From NCBI RefSeq assembly GCF_001443605.1, contig NZ_CP013118.1:628225-692224 (forward strand): a stretch of DNA of 64,000 nt, in the 5' to 3' direction. This DNA comes from Salinivirga cyanobacteriivorans (lineage in GTDB: Bacteria; Bacteroidota; Bacteroidia; Bacteroidales; Salinivirgaceae). Below are positions 29,440 through 38,703 of this stretch, piece after piece. Under the pieces are notes generated by a model. That model worked only from the letters and a program-made list of their open reading frames with translations. It had not been told where the DNA came from and searched no databases. The position numbers were made by a program, and so were the translations under genes. How positions within the stretch are numbered: the first letter of the stretch is position 1; the number at the start of each line of letters is the position of its first letter.

Positions 29440-29691
29440 TGATTTTGCTAGTTTTTTAATAAACCATACATCAGAATTCTACTAAAGAATTACCAAATAC
29501 GACTTGCGGACTTTATTCTACCCTGCTGACAAATACAGAACATTCCATAACTTTGTATTAGCTTTGGTCTTCAGAATTTGACCTATTTTTAATACAAAAA
29601 AATCATTTCCATATTGTGGAATAATAGAAGTGGGATACAGTAGTTAGTATAGTTAAATAATTATTAAATTCGGCACCGCAAAACAGAAGAT

Positions 29692-31185
29692 ATGGGTGAA
29701 ATACAGAGACAATCCACAAAAGGAGCCATTTACATTGGAATTGGTGTACTTTTAGGGTTTGTAATCAATGCTTTAATCTTTCCACGTATACTGGAAGCCA
29801 ACCAGATTGGACTTATCTCCATTCTTATTTCTTATTCTTCATTATTTGCACAATTTGCAAGCCTGGGGACAAATAATGTAATAAGCAAAATGTTCCCATG
29901 GTTTAGAGACGTTAAAAACAAGCATAATGGATTTCTGTTTTTAATGCTAATTGTCGGTGCAATTGGATTTGTTTTGACATGCATTGTTTTTTGGGGTATA
30001 AAACCATTTTTAATTGCAAAAAGCATATCCAAGTCACCCCTTTTTGTTGAATACATTTATTTATTACTCCCTTTTACATTATTTCTATTACTTTTTGGAA
30101 TACTCGACAATTACTACAAAATGCTCTACAATTCCGTTCGCGGAGCATTGTTAAAAGAGGTTATTCAACGTTTTCTTATACTATTTTCTGTAATACTCCT
30201 GTATTTCGGAATGGTCAATTTTAAGGGCTTTATATATTTGTATACTATCTCCCTTGCACTTCCGGTACTGTTATTAATTTTCTCCATTAAAACATCTAAA
30301 CATCTTTTTTTACAACCAAACTGGAAATTCCTGAATCCTGAGCTCAATAAAACAATGATGAAAGTTGGCTTATTTGGAATTCTTACAGGTGGAACAAATA
30401 TTATTTCACTGCACATAGACCGAATAATGATTGATGACGCCCTGGGATTAGCTCCAACAGGAATTTATACGACAGTTTTTTTCTTTGCCACCCTGGTAAG
30501 ATTGCCTTCACGCTCGGTAATAAAAGCTTCTACGGTATATATTGCCGACTCCTGGAAAAACAATGATGTAAAACTTATTGACACCATTTACAAAAAAACA
30601 TGTCTGACCCAATTTATCATTGGCCTATTGATTCTCATTGGATTATGGGTTAATATCGACAATATTTTTGAAATTTTACCAAAAGAATTTGAAGCAGGGA
30701 AGTACGTAATCTTATTTGTAGGTATTGCGTTTTTACTTGACATGATTTCAGGTGTTAGTACCATAATAATTGGCACTTCTCCATATTACAAAGTACAAAC
30801 TCTATTAAAGGTAATTTTGATTATTTTATTAATAGTAAGTAACCTTATCTTTATTCCAATATACGGCATTACTGGTGCAGCCATTGCTACTGTATTATCT
30901 AAGCTTATCATGCATTTGATAAAACATATATTTCTTTGGCTTAAATATGGCATGCAACCTTACAACTATTTATTTTTCATAATATTAGCTATTGGGACTA
31001 CATCATATTTTGCAGGATACTTAATTCCGAAAATAGATAATTACATTTTAGATATCGTTATACGGAGTTCGGTAACGTTATTAGCCTTTGGTACTTTAAT
31101 CCTGGTATTCAAAATATCGGATGACATTAATAAAATGTTTTATAAGTATATAAGCCTCATAAAAAACATACTTAGTAAAAAATAG
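29692..31185 (+). CDS. Wzx-type polysaccharide flippase (MATE/MOP superfamily)
   Basis: 497 residues with about 14 predicted hydrophobic helices and short loops. The N-terminus GAIYIGIGVLLGFVINALIF and the FASLGTNNVISKMFPW segment are typical of Wzx/RfbX O-antigen flippases. It would move lipid-linked repeat units across the inner membrane. It is the first plus-strand gene of the glycan region and is followed after 104 bp by LegB. The polymerase (Wzy) expected to work with it is not in the window. Confidence 0.88.
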   Translation: MGEIQRQSTKGAIYIGIGVLLGFVINALIFPRILEANQIGLISILISYSSLFAQFASLGTNNVISKMFPWFRDVKNKHNGFLFLMLIVGAIGFVLTCIVFWGIKPFLIAKSISKSPLFVEYIYLLLPFTLFLLLFGILDNYYKMLYNSVRGALLKEVIQRFLILFSVILLYFGMVNFKGFIYLYTISLALPVLLLIFSIKTSKHLFLQPNWKFLNPELNKTMMKVGLFGILTGGTNIISLHIDRIMIDDALGLAPTGIYTTVFFFATLVRLPSRSVIKASTVYIADSWKNNDVKLIDTIYKKTCLTQFIIGLLILIGLWVNIDNIFEILPKEFEAGKYVILFVGIAFLLDMISGVSTIIIGTSPYYKVQTLLKVILIILLIVSNLIFIPIYGITGAAIATVLSKLIMHLIKHIFLWLKYGMQPYNYLFFIILAIGTTSYFAGYLIPKIDNYILDIVIRSSVTLLAFGTLILVFKISDDINKMFYKYISLIKNILSKK

Positions 31186-31289
31186 CAGAATAACTGCTGC
31201 AACTATTCCGGGGCTGCACAACAAAGCCAGTATCAAATTTGCTTTAAGCATAAAAATAGTGATATTTGTAGGAATTAAAAGCACATAAG

Positions 31290-32276
31290 ATGAGCAAACA
31301 ACAATGCCTTATAACAGGAGCAGATGGTTTTATAGGCTCCCACCTTACAGAAGAATTATTAAAAAAAGGATTTCATGTTAAAGCGCTTTCATATTACAAC
31401 TCCTTCAACAACTGGGGTTGGCTCGAAAGTATACCCAAACATAAAAACCTGGAAATTATAACTGGCGATATAAGAGACCCACACTTTTGTAAACATATTG
31501 TGAAAGATATTGACATAATTTATCATCTTGCAGCACTCATTGCAATACCTTACTCCTATGTTGCTCCTGATTCGTATGTAGACACAAATGTAAAAGGAAC
31601 ACTAAATATTTGCCAGGCAGCAAAAGAAAGTGGAAATATCAGGGTTATACATACCTCAACAAGTGAAGTTTATGGAACTGCCCAATATATTCCAATTGAT
31701 GAAAAACACCCTAAACAACCACAATCGCCCTACAGCGCCAGCAAAATTGGATCCGATATGATGGCACTGAGTTTTTATAATGCATTCAATTTACCAGTAT
31801 CTGTTGCAAGACCATTTAACACTTACGGTCCGCGCCAATCAGCCCGGGCAATAATTCCTACAATAATCACACAAATAGCCAATGGAGCAAAAAGCATAAA
31901 ACTTGGAGATTTAACACCAACACGGGATTTTAATTACGTTAAAGATACCTGTCAGGGCTTTATTGCAATAGCTAATTCAGAAAACACAATTGGGAAAGAG
32001 GTAAATATTGCCAGCAATTATGAAATATCAATGAGAGATACGCTTGAGCTTATCAAAGAACTCATGAATTCAGATATTGAGTTTATTACAGACGAAGAAC
32101 GAATACGGCCGGCGAATTCAGAGGTTTTTCGCTTATGGGGAGATAATACATTAATTAAAGAATTAACTGGGTTTAAACCCGAATACTCTATTGAAAAAGG
32201 TCTAAAAGAGACAATCAGCTGGTTTATGAAACCAGAGAACCTTAAGAAATTCAAATCTGGAATTTATAACATTTAA
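31290..32276 (+). CDS. legB: NAD-dependent 4,6-dehydratase LegB-like (SDR)
   Basis: 328-residue extended short-chain dehydrogenase. The NAD-binding motif is CLITGADGFIGSHLTEELL; the catalytic triad lies in IHTSTSEVYGT and SPYSASKIGSD (YxxxK). The early segment YYNSFNNWGWLESIP is characteristic of LegB/Cj1319-like enzymes, which convert GDP-N-acetylglucosamine to the 4-keto-6-deoxy sugar in the legionaminic acid pathway. It lies 27 bp upstream of LegC, so these two steps are co-expressed. A PtmE-like nucleotidyltransferase nearby supports a GDP-linked substrate. Confidence 0.87.
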   Translation: MSKQQCLITGADGFIGSHLTEELLKKGFHVKALSYYNSFNNWGWLESIPKHKNLEIITGDIRDPHFCKHIVKDIDIIYHLAALIAIPYSYVAPDSYVDTNVKGTLNICQAAKESGNIRVIHTSTSEVYGTAQYIPIDEKHPKQPQSPYSASKIGSDMMALSFYNAFNLPVSVARPFNTYGPRQSARAIIPTIITQIANGAKSIKLGDLTPTRDFNYVKDTCQGFIAIANSENTIGKEVNIASNYEISMRDTLELIKELMNSDIEFITDEERIRPANSEVFRLWGDNTLIKELTGFKPEYSIEKGLKETISWFMKPENLKKFKSGIYNI

Positions 32277-32303
32277 AAAAAACAAACTTTTTTTAGCCAG
32301 GCA

Positions 32304-33461
32304 ATGGAAGAACTTTTTGGAAAAACAATTGCATATATCCGCGAGTTATATAACTCCAAAGATGAATTTATTCCCCTACACACTCCATCCTTTAACGGGA
32401 ATGAAAAAAAATATTTAAATGAGTGTATAGACTCTACCTTTGTTTCCAGTGTAGGTCAGTATGTGGATAAATTTGAGCAAATGATGGCCAACTATACGGG
32501 TGCACAATATGCCGTAGGCGTCATAAACGGAACAGCAGCGTTGCATATTGCGCTTTTGCTTGCAAACGTGAGATCTAACGATGAAGTTATAACACAACCT
32601 GTATCGTTCATAGCCACGACCAATGCCATTAAATACACAGGTGCACAACCAGTATTTGTAGATATTGACTTAGATACACTGGGCCTTTCAGCTGAAAAAC
32701 TCGAAAGTTTTTTGCGCAATCAAACTTTAAAAGGAAAAGACGGATACCGATACAATAAGAAAACAAAAAAAAGAGTCAAGGCCTGCGTACCCATGCATAC
32801 CTACGGACATCCGTGCAAAATCGATGAAATTAAATCAATTTGTAAAAATTACAACCTTACTCTTATCGAAGATGCTGCTGAGTCGATTGGTTCATTTTAT
32901 AAAGAGAAACACACAGGCACTTTCGGTGAAATGGGCGTTTTTAGTTTTAATGGTAATAAAACCATTACAACAGGTGGTGGTGGCATGCTGGTGACAAACG
33001 ATGCTTCGCTCGCAAAAAAGGCCAAACATTTAACCACACAAGCAAAAACAGCTCATCCCTGGGAATATAACCACGATGAAGTAGGCTATAATTACCGGTT
33101 AATTAACATTTGTGCAGCTCTCGGAGTGGCGCAACTTGAAAATATCGATGAAATAGTAGAAAATAAGCGCCAAACAGCAGAGCTTTACAGTAACTTTTTT
33201 AAGCACTCCGATATTACATTTTTCTCAGAACCCATACAAGCAAAATCTAACTACTGGTTAAATCTGCTATTATTGCAAAACAAGCAACAACGTGATGATT
33301 TTTTGAAGATAACCAATGAAAATGGAATAATGACCCGCCCGGTATGGACTCTTCATTATAAATTACCAATGTTTAAAGAGAATGAAAAATATTTTACTGA
33401 AAACTCTGAGCTCCTTGAAAAAATAGCTGTAAATATTCCTAGTTCAATAAGAAGAAAGTAA
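32304..33461 (+). CDS. legC: LegC-family PLP-dependent aminotransferase
   Basis: 385-residue DegT/DnrJ/EryC1-type sugar aminotransferase. VINGTAALHIALLLANV is the PLP phosphate-binding region, EDAAESIGSFY holds the Asp that contacts the cofactor ring, and GVFSFNGNKTITTGGGGML contains the PLP-linked Lys. The N-terminal FIPLHTPSFNGNEKKYL matches LegC-type proteins. It aminates C4 of the keto sugar made by LegB to give a 4-amino-4,6-dideoxy sugar nucleotide. It is followed closely by a FemAB/GNAT-like gene. Confidence 0.87.
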   Translation: MEELFGKTIAYIRELYNSKDEFIPLHTPSFNGNEKKYLNECIDSTFVSSVGQYVDKFEQMMANYTGAQYAVGVINGTAALHIALLLANVRSNDEVITQPVSFIATTNAIKYTGAQPVFVDIDLDTLGLSAEKLESFLRNQTLKGKDGYRYNKKTKKRVKACVPMHTYGHPCKIDEIKSICKNYNLTLIEDAAESIGSFYKEKHTGTFGEMGVFSFNGNKTITTGGGGMLVTNDASLAKKAKHLTTQAKTAHPWEYNHDEVGYNYRLINICAALGVAQLENIDEIVENKRQTAELYSNFFKHSDITFFSEPIQAKSNYWLNLLLLQNKQQRDDFLKITNENGIMTRPVWTLHYKLPMFKENEKYFTENSELLEKIAVNIPSSIRRK

Positions 33462-33499
33462 ACGCAATTCATTCACATTGTAGTAAAACAAAACCACGT

Positions 33500-34564
33500 A
33501 TGAGTCATTACGAAGTTCTAAGTACAGAAAAGGCAGAAGCATGGAGAAAAAAACACAACAGACTACCTGAAAACCAACAGGATACATACTTCACACCAGA
33601 TTATTATGCGTTATATGAACATCTTGGCGATGGAAAGGCACAATGTTTTGTTTTTGAAAAAAACGGAGAAATAGCGCTCTACCCTTTTTTAATAAATTCA
33701 GTGAACAATAAAGGCTATGAGCTCGCTGACGAATATTTTGATATTCAGGGAGCTTATGGTTACAATGGTATTATTAGTTCAGACCACTCCGAAGCATTTA
33801 AAACTGAGTTTTTTAAAAATTTAGATGAGTATTGTACTCAAAATAATATTATTGCAGAGTTTAACCGTTTCCACCCGGTTATGGATAACGTGTCATTTTC
33901 AAAAAAACACAGAAAAATTATTTTTGACCGCAGCACCGTAACCATTGATTTAGAACAAGAATTTGAAGAGATAAAGCGTGAGTTTAGCAGCTCAACAAAA
34001 CGAGCATTAAAAAAGGCCTATAAAAATAATTTAAAACCGCACGTATATCATGCAAAAGAAATGCCCATTCAACGTTTCAAAGAACTATACCGTAAGACGA
34101 TGGAAAGGGTGAATTCAGTTCCTTACTTGTTCTTTAATGATGCCTATTTTGAGCATTTATTTCGGTTGCAGAACCTGGACATGATCACTGTAGAATACGA
34201 AAAAAAAATAATTGCAAGTGCTGTGTGTTTTTATTCCAATAATTTTTATCATTACCATTTGGGAGCTTCAGACGAGGAATATCTTAACATGCGCCCTAAT
34301 AATATGATATTTGAAAGCATGATAAAGCAGGGGAAAGAAAAAAACTGTAAATATTTGCATTTAGGAGGTGGTAATTCTGGTGACGAAAACGATGGGTTAT
34401 ATAAATTTAAAAAAGGCTTCTCGAAACTGTCAACAGACTTTTACATTGGCAAAAAGATACACAATCAGGAAATTTATGAATCTGTAATTCATCAATGGAA
34501 AACAATGCATCCGGAATCTTTTACAAAGTTCAACCACAGAATACTCGGTTATCGTGATATATAA
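33500..34564 (+). CDS. FemAB/GNAT-like acyl- or aminoacyltransferase
   Basis: 354 residues of the FemAB / BioF2-like acetyltransferase superfamily. An N-terminal half FTPDYYALYEHLG with FVFEKNGEIALYPFLI is followed by the SSSTKRALKKAYKNNL segment. The second GNAT-like half holds MITVEYEKKIIASAVCFY and CKYLHLGGGNSG. Relatives transfer amino acids from tRNA or acyl groups from CoA to cell-surface precursors. It starts 38 bp after LegC. Because no LegH-type N-acetyltransferase is present, it might acylate the new amino group; this is an inference from position. Intact. Confidence 0.7.
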   Translation: MSHYEVLSTEKAEAWRKKHNRLPENQQDTYFTPDYYALYEHLGDGKAQCFVFEKNGEIALYPFLINSVNNKGYELADEYFDIQGAYGYNGIISSDHSEAFKTEFFKNLDEYCTQNNIIAEFNRFHPVMDNVSFSKKHRKIIFDRSTVTIDLEQEFEEIKREFSSSTKRALKKAYKNNLKPHVYHAKEMPIQRFKELYRKTMERVNSVPYLFFNDAYFEHLFRLQNLDMITVEYEKKIIASAVCFYSNNFYHYHLGASDEEYLNMRPNNMIFESMIKQGKEKNCKYLHLGGGNSGDENDGLYKFKKGFSKLSTDFYIGKKIHNQEIYESVIHQWKTMHPESFTKFNHRILGYRDI

Positions 34565-34579
34565 AAAGAAATACGCGCT

Positions 34580-35404
34580 ATGAATTTGTCATTTAAGAAT
34601 GTATTATTGGTTAACGGCACACCACGCTCAGGAACAACATGGCTAGGTCAAATAATAGACAGCTCACCCCACGTTCGTTATAAATACCAACCACTTTTCA
34701 GTAATACTTTCAAAGAGCGTATAACTTTGCAGTCAAGCGAAAATGAAGTTAACCATTTTTTTGAGGAGGTTTACAACACCAAAGATGATTTTCTTGACAG
34801 AGAAAAAGAAAAAAAACACAACATACATCAACGATTTGAACAAAAAAATACATCACCGGATGTGTTGAGTATAAAACATGTGCGCTACCATTATTTACTT
34901 CCTTACTTATTAAAACAAATTGATAATCTAAAGGTATGTGCAATTATAAGAAACCCCTGTGCAACATTAAATTCATGGAGAAAAGCACCAAAAGAGTTCC
35001 GTGAAGTCGACGGAAATTTTAATGAACAATGGTATTTCGCACAACAACGCGATCGGTTTAAACCCGGAGAATATTTTGGTTTTCACAAGTGGAAAGAAGC
35101 TGTAATGATATTTTTAACCATAAAAAAGTGGTATCCTGAGAGGGTTCATTTACTACAATATGAGTCATTGGTACACAAAACAATGGAAGAGGTAAAGAGA
35201 CTTTTTGACTTTGCTGAACTTAAAATTACCGATCAAACCAATGATTTTTTGAAACGCACACTAAATGAGCACAATGATGATACTTACAGCGTATTTAAGG
35301 GAAAAAAACAAACAGAAGACTGGAAGCAAGAACTAGATCCCAGTATTATTGAGCAAATATACCGTGAGTTAAAAGAAACTCCGCTTGAAGTATTCCTTAA
35401 ATAA
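34580..35404 (+). CDS. Sulfotransferase family protein
   Basis: 274 residues. The 5'-phosphosulfate-binding loop VNGTPRSGTTWLGQIID lies at the N-terminus (about residues 11-27). The 3'-phosphate-binding region is VCAIIRNPCATLNSWRK. It would transfer sulfate from PAPS to a sugar or other hydroxyl or amine acceptor. It is the last plus-strand gene of the glycan block, 15 bp after the FemAB-like gene, and converges with a polysaccharide deacetylase gene 10 bp away. The acceptor is unknown. Confidence 0.85.
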   Translation: MNLSFKNVLLVNGTPRSGTTWLGQIIDSSPHVRYKYQPLFSNTFKERITLQSSENEVNHFFEEVYNTKDDFLDREKEKKHNIHQRFEQKNTSPDVLSIKHVRYHYLLPYLLKQIDNLKVCAIIRNPCATLNSWRKAPKEFREVDGNFNEQWYFAQQRDRFKPGEYFGFHKWKEAVMIFLTIKKWYPERVHLLQYESLVHKTMEEVKRLFDFAELKITDQTNDFLKRTLNEHNDDTYSVFKGKKQTEDWKQELDPSIIEQIYRELKETPLEVFLK

Positions 35405-35414
35405 ATCCTGTAAA

Positions 35415-36431
35415 TTAATGACCTAAATCAACACCCATTCTTCGGAAAGCCTGGTTGATAAAAAAAGCTGTAGAAGCAAAAGTTGTATTTGTAGGTACAC
35501 CATACCTACTCATAATAAGCTGATCCTGATGGTCAGCATTATTTTTATAATTAACCGCTAGTTGCATATCGTATCCAGTTTCAAAAGCCATTTTCTTCAC
35601 ATGTGTATTATATCCACCAAATGGAAAAGCAATTGTATTAACGGGTTTTCTGCAGATTTCAATTAATTTCTTTTGTGATTGAGTTAATTCGTAATTCAAT
35701 TCGGCCTCATTTAATTCACTCAGCATTAAATGGCGTTCGCCATGTGATCCTAAGGTAACAAAATCAGAAGTTAACATTTCTGAAACTTCCTCTTTTCGAA
35801 GTAACATCCACCCCTCTTTTGGGGTCTTATTAAGTTTTTCAGCTATATCGAAATTTTGCAGTATGTAATCTGTAAATTTTTCTACTGCGGCTCCATTACC
35901 TCGCAGATATTTAAAAAGCGTTTTGGGGTTGTGCGTTCCAGGTGCTAAAAATTCTGACAAATCAGGATTCGGGTAAAAGAAGTAAAGTGCATTAAACAAT
36001 AATGACCAAAGTGTATGTATTTTCATCTCTTCGAGGCAAACACCTGACAAATAAAATGTTGCAGGTGCCCTGTAGTGCTCCAAAATGGGTAATGCTGTTT
36101 CCAAATTATTTTTAAAACCATCATCAAAAGTAATAGTTACAGATTGACGTTTTAGAGGCGTCCCTTTTTTATAATATTCAAAAGCTTCTTCAACAGAAAT
36201 AATATCAAAATGCTTTCGTAAATACTGAATTTGTTTTTTAAAAAGATTTACTGGAGTATGCGAAGCTCTAAAATAATCACCATCGTTCTCATAAACTCCA
36301 TGATACATAAGGTTTAGGATTTGGTTTTTTGATGTTGAAGAACCCAATCTTTCCAATCCCAGCCCCACAATTGTGGGGAACACTAGATGTCGGCCGATTT
36401 TTTTAACAAAGCTTCTATTACTGTTTGTCAT
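35415..36431 (-). CDS. Polysaccharide deacetylase (carbohydrate esterase 4)
   Basis: 338 residues. The NodB-homology motif 1 is SVTITFDDGFKNN, with the catalytic-base and metal Asp pair. Motif 2 is LGSHGERHLMLSEL, with two metal His, and motif 3 contains NTIAFPFGGYN. It removes N- or O-acetyl groups from a polysaccharide or a lipid-linked sugar. An N-terminal hydrophobic patch (HLVFPTIVGLGLE) may be a membrane contact but is not a clear signal peptide. It is the last gene of a minus-strand block that also holds a sulfotransferase, a glycosyltransferase and PtmE. Confidence 0.88.
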   Translation of the reverse strand: MTNSNRSFVKKIGRHLVFPTIVGLGLERLGSSTSKNQILNLMYHGVYENDGDYFRASHTPVNLFKKQIQYLRKHFDIISVEEAFEYYKKGTPLKRQSVTITFDDGFKNNLETALPILEHYRAPATFYLSGVCLEEMKIHTLWSLLFNALYFFYPNPDLSEFLAPGTHNPKTLFKYLRGNGAAVEKFTDYILQNFDIAEKLNKTPKEGWMLLRKEEVSEMLTSDFVTLGSHGERHLMLSELNEAELNYELTQSQKKLIEICRKPVNTIAFPFGGYNTHVKKMAFETGYDMQLAVNYKNNADHQDQLIMSRYGVPTNTTFASTAFFINQAFRRMGVDLGH

Positions 36432-36447
36432 AGATTATTAAAGTTTA

Positions 36448-37437
36448 TTACCCGGCAGATTCTATTGCTTGCTGAATTTTGTCATATACATCCCGGTTTG
36501 CAGTAATTTGTTCATTAATTTGCTCTACCTCCTTTTGTGTGAGTAGTTTTTTCCATTTATTCAAAGGATTCCCTGCTGTTGTTGTATTTCTGAATTTCAT
36601 TACCTGGGTACATATTTTTTCAACCACGTGTTCGTGATGCGGATTTAAACCAATAAATTCAAAAACCTTCTTTAACACAACGCTTTGATTTTGCACCAAA
36701 TCTTCGTAAGAAATTACCAAACGTTGAGATTCTGGCAATTCATTAATTTCATCAAGTGCAAGACTGTTCAAACGTAACCACATTGCAGGTATTACACTAA
36801 AGTTTCCTGGATAAACCTTATCTGTATTCAGATCATCAACATTTTTAACCTGGCGTCGGGTCCAGCACCCTGAGGTATCAGCTGGTACAAAATTATACAT
36901 TTGTCGTGTTTTAAAATCCTCGTCAAAATGGAATTTTTGGCTGGAAGACTGTCCGTAAATATCCCGAATAATAAGTATTATTTTTGCTCCGGGAAACAAA
37001 CCATTCACATACCCAATTTTATTCATCAAATGGGTAGACTTATTCATTGGAACGATCTTATCCCAATCATAGTTTATACGGCCAATATTATGTCTTTGAT
37101 ACCAATATAACCGCATTAATTTTCGTACGATATTTTTACTATTATGAATATATTGGCTAAAATAGTTAGTCATTTGGTATGTGTAATAATTATCCGCCTC
37201 CTTTTCACTTTTATGTTCGCATATCCCCACACAGCTTGCTCCACCAATTTTTGTCCATATATGATTTAGTTCATCTCCAATTTTAAACAATTGTGGATGC
37301 TCTGAAAGTTTGTTAACCAGTAAAGTTGTACCACTTCTCATTGTACCTGTAATAAAAAGCGGCAATCTGGTTAATTGAGGATCGGGTTCACCCTGGGTAC
37401 CTAATATTTTCCTGAGCTTTTGTCTTGTTTTAAACAT
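36448..37437 (-). CDS. Sulfotransferase family protein
   Basis: About 329 residues from the ATG at 37437. The frame stays open to 37503, but that would overlap the upstream glycosyltransferase and adds an unlikely N-terminus. The PAPS-binding loop is LFITGTMRSGTTLLVNKL and the 3'-phosphate site is IILIIRDIYGQSSSQKF. The late segment RLVISYEDLVQNQSVVLKKV is common in this family. It differs clearly from the sulfotransferase at 34580, so the region probably encodes two sulfation steps on different acceptors. Confidence 0.83.
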   Translation of the reverse strand: MFKTRQKLRKILGTQGEPDPQLTRLPLFITGTMRSGTTLLVNKLSEHPQLFKIGDELNHIWTKIGGASCVGICEHKSEKEADNYYTYQMTNYFSQYIHNSKNIVRKLMRLYWYQRHNIGRINYDWDKIVPMNKSTHLMNKIGYVNGLFPGAKIILIIRDIYGQSSSQKFHFDEDFKTRQMYNFVPADTSGCWTRRQVKNVDDLNTDKVYPGNFSVIPAMWLRLNSLALDEINELPESQRLVISYEDLVQNQSVVLKKVFEFIGLNPHHEHVVEKICTQVMKFRNTTTAGNPLNKWKKLLTQKEVEQINEQITANRDVYDKIQQAIESAG

Positions 37438-37477
37438 ATTTTGAGTTGAATTATAAACAATTAATATAAGAAATAAT

Positions 37478-38626
37478 CTAGCCTTGAATATCGTACAGGG
37501 CAAGCCAATCTATTATTTTTTTACTCCACTGCGAATCTTGCGCTATAATTCTTTTGTTTTTTTCTCTATCAATCTGGTAATTAGAATTTTCATTGAGTAG
37601 ATCAGAAAGTAGTAATGGTAATTTTGACAAATTATCAATTTTAAAGTAATCAACCCCTGCATCATTCAATATTCTGTATGGTAACCAGCTGCCTGTAATA
37701 ACAATATTTCCAGCATAAATACTCTCTTTTAATGTACGTGACAACTGGTCTGATAAGGGAAGTGAAATAAACACATCTGTCACAACCCGTAAACCAGCAA
37801 GTTCCTCAACAGAAAGAAAATCATCTATTAATCTGTATGAAAAGGTACTATTTCTTAAGTAATTCTCTATTTCATTCGCTATAGAAGCTTTATGATTACC
37901 GTAGGTTAGCGGAAAAACCAGGCAAACCTCATCTTTTAGCTTCTCATCAATCTTATTTATTTGCTCTAAAATTTTGATGTGCTGGTGTACATAATTTGCA
38001 GAATAACCAACCACTATAATTTTCTTGTCCATTGGTAATTTTAGAGTATGTGCCAATCGCTCCCTATCCTTCAGGTTTTTGTATCTATCAATAATGGATA
38101 AATTACTGTTCCCAAAGCGAATTATATGTTGTTTGGCGGGATTAAGTGAATTATAGTACCTGAATAGATCTTCTGCTGTTTGAGGATTCGTAGTTGTAAT
38201 TTTATCAGCACGCCTTAGAAGGGTTCCCTTAACTTTTTTAGCCCATGAGTTATTCCTATAAAAGTCTGAACCAAATATCGTTATAACTATACTTTTTGTA
38301 TTTCTGCGAATTGACCTAAAGATGAAAACATAGAAAATATGTAAAAAAAAGATATGTACCACATCAAATTTATGCTTCATCAAAGCTCCTTTCAAAATAA
38401 TTGCACTTTTATAAAGCTGTAATAAAACCGATCTTTTACCCCCCTTATATGCATTGTTTATTTTTGAATTGTTCTCTAATATTTCGGGTTCGTATTTTAT
38501 TACCTCTTCTTGCTTTCCAAAGGGATTATAAAAATAAATCTCAGGCCCTTGCTCCTGCTTATGTAATTCTTTAAAGAGGTCTTGCATAAATCCACTACCC
38601 GGAATCCCCAATATCAGTACTTTCAC
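37478..38626 (-). CDS. GT-B glycosyltransferase (WecF-like, weak)
   Basis: 382 residues. The N-terminus MKVLILGIPGSGFMQDLF and the DVVHIFFLHIFY segment are typical of GT-B enzymes. The stretch VCLVFPLTYGNHKASIANEI recalls the WecF/4-acetamido-fucosyltransferase group (GT56), which uses a 4-amino-6-deoxysugar donor; that would fit the LegB/LegC product, but the similarity is only visible by eye. The C-terminal half has the NAGVDYFKIDNLSKLP loop seen in family 1-type transferases. It lies 77 bp after ptmE on the same strand. Confidence 0.75.
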   Translation of the reverse strand: MKVLILGIPGSGFMQDLFKELHKQEQGPEIYFYNPFGKQEEVIKYEPEILENNSKINNAYKGGKRSVLLQLYKSAIILKGALMKHKFDVVHIFFLHIFYVFIFRSIRRNTKSIVITIFGSDFYRNNSWAKKVKGTLLRRADKITTTNPQTAEDLFRYYNSLNPAKQHIIRFGNSNLSIIDRYKNLKDRERLAHTLKLPMDKKIIVVGYSANYVHQHIKILEQINKIDEKLKDEVCLVFPLTYGNHKASIANEIENYLRNSTFSYRLIDDFLSVEELAGLRVVTDVFISLPLSDQLSRTLKESIYAGNIVITGSWLPYRILNDAGVDYFKIDNLSKLPLLLSDLLNENSNYQIDREKNKRIIAQDSQWSKKIIDWLALYDIQG

Positions 38627-38703
38627 AAAATCAAATTTAAGGTTATTCTAACAATTTTTAATGTAATTCAATGATCTCCTAAACAGAAAACAACATACTT
38701 TTT

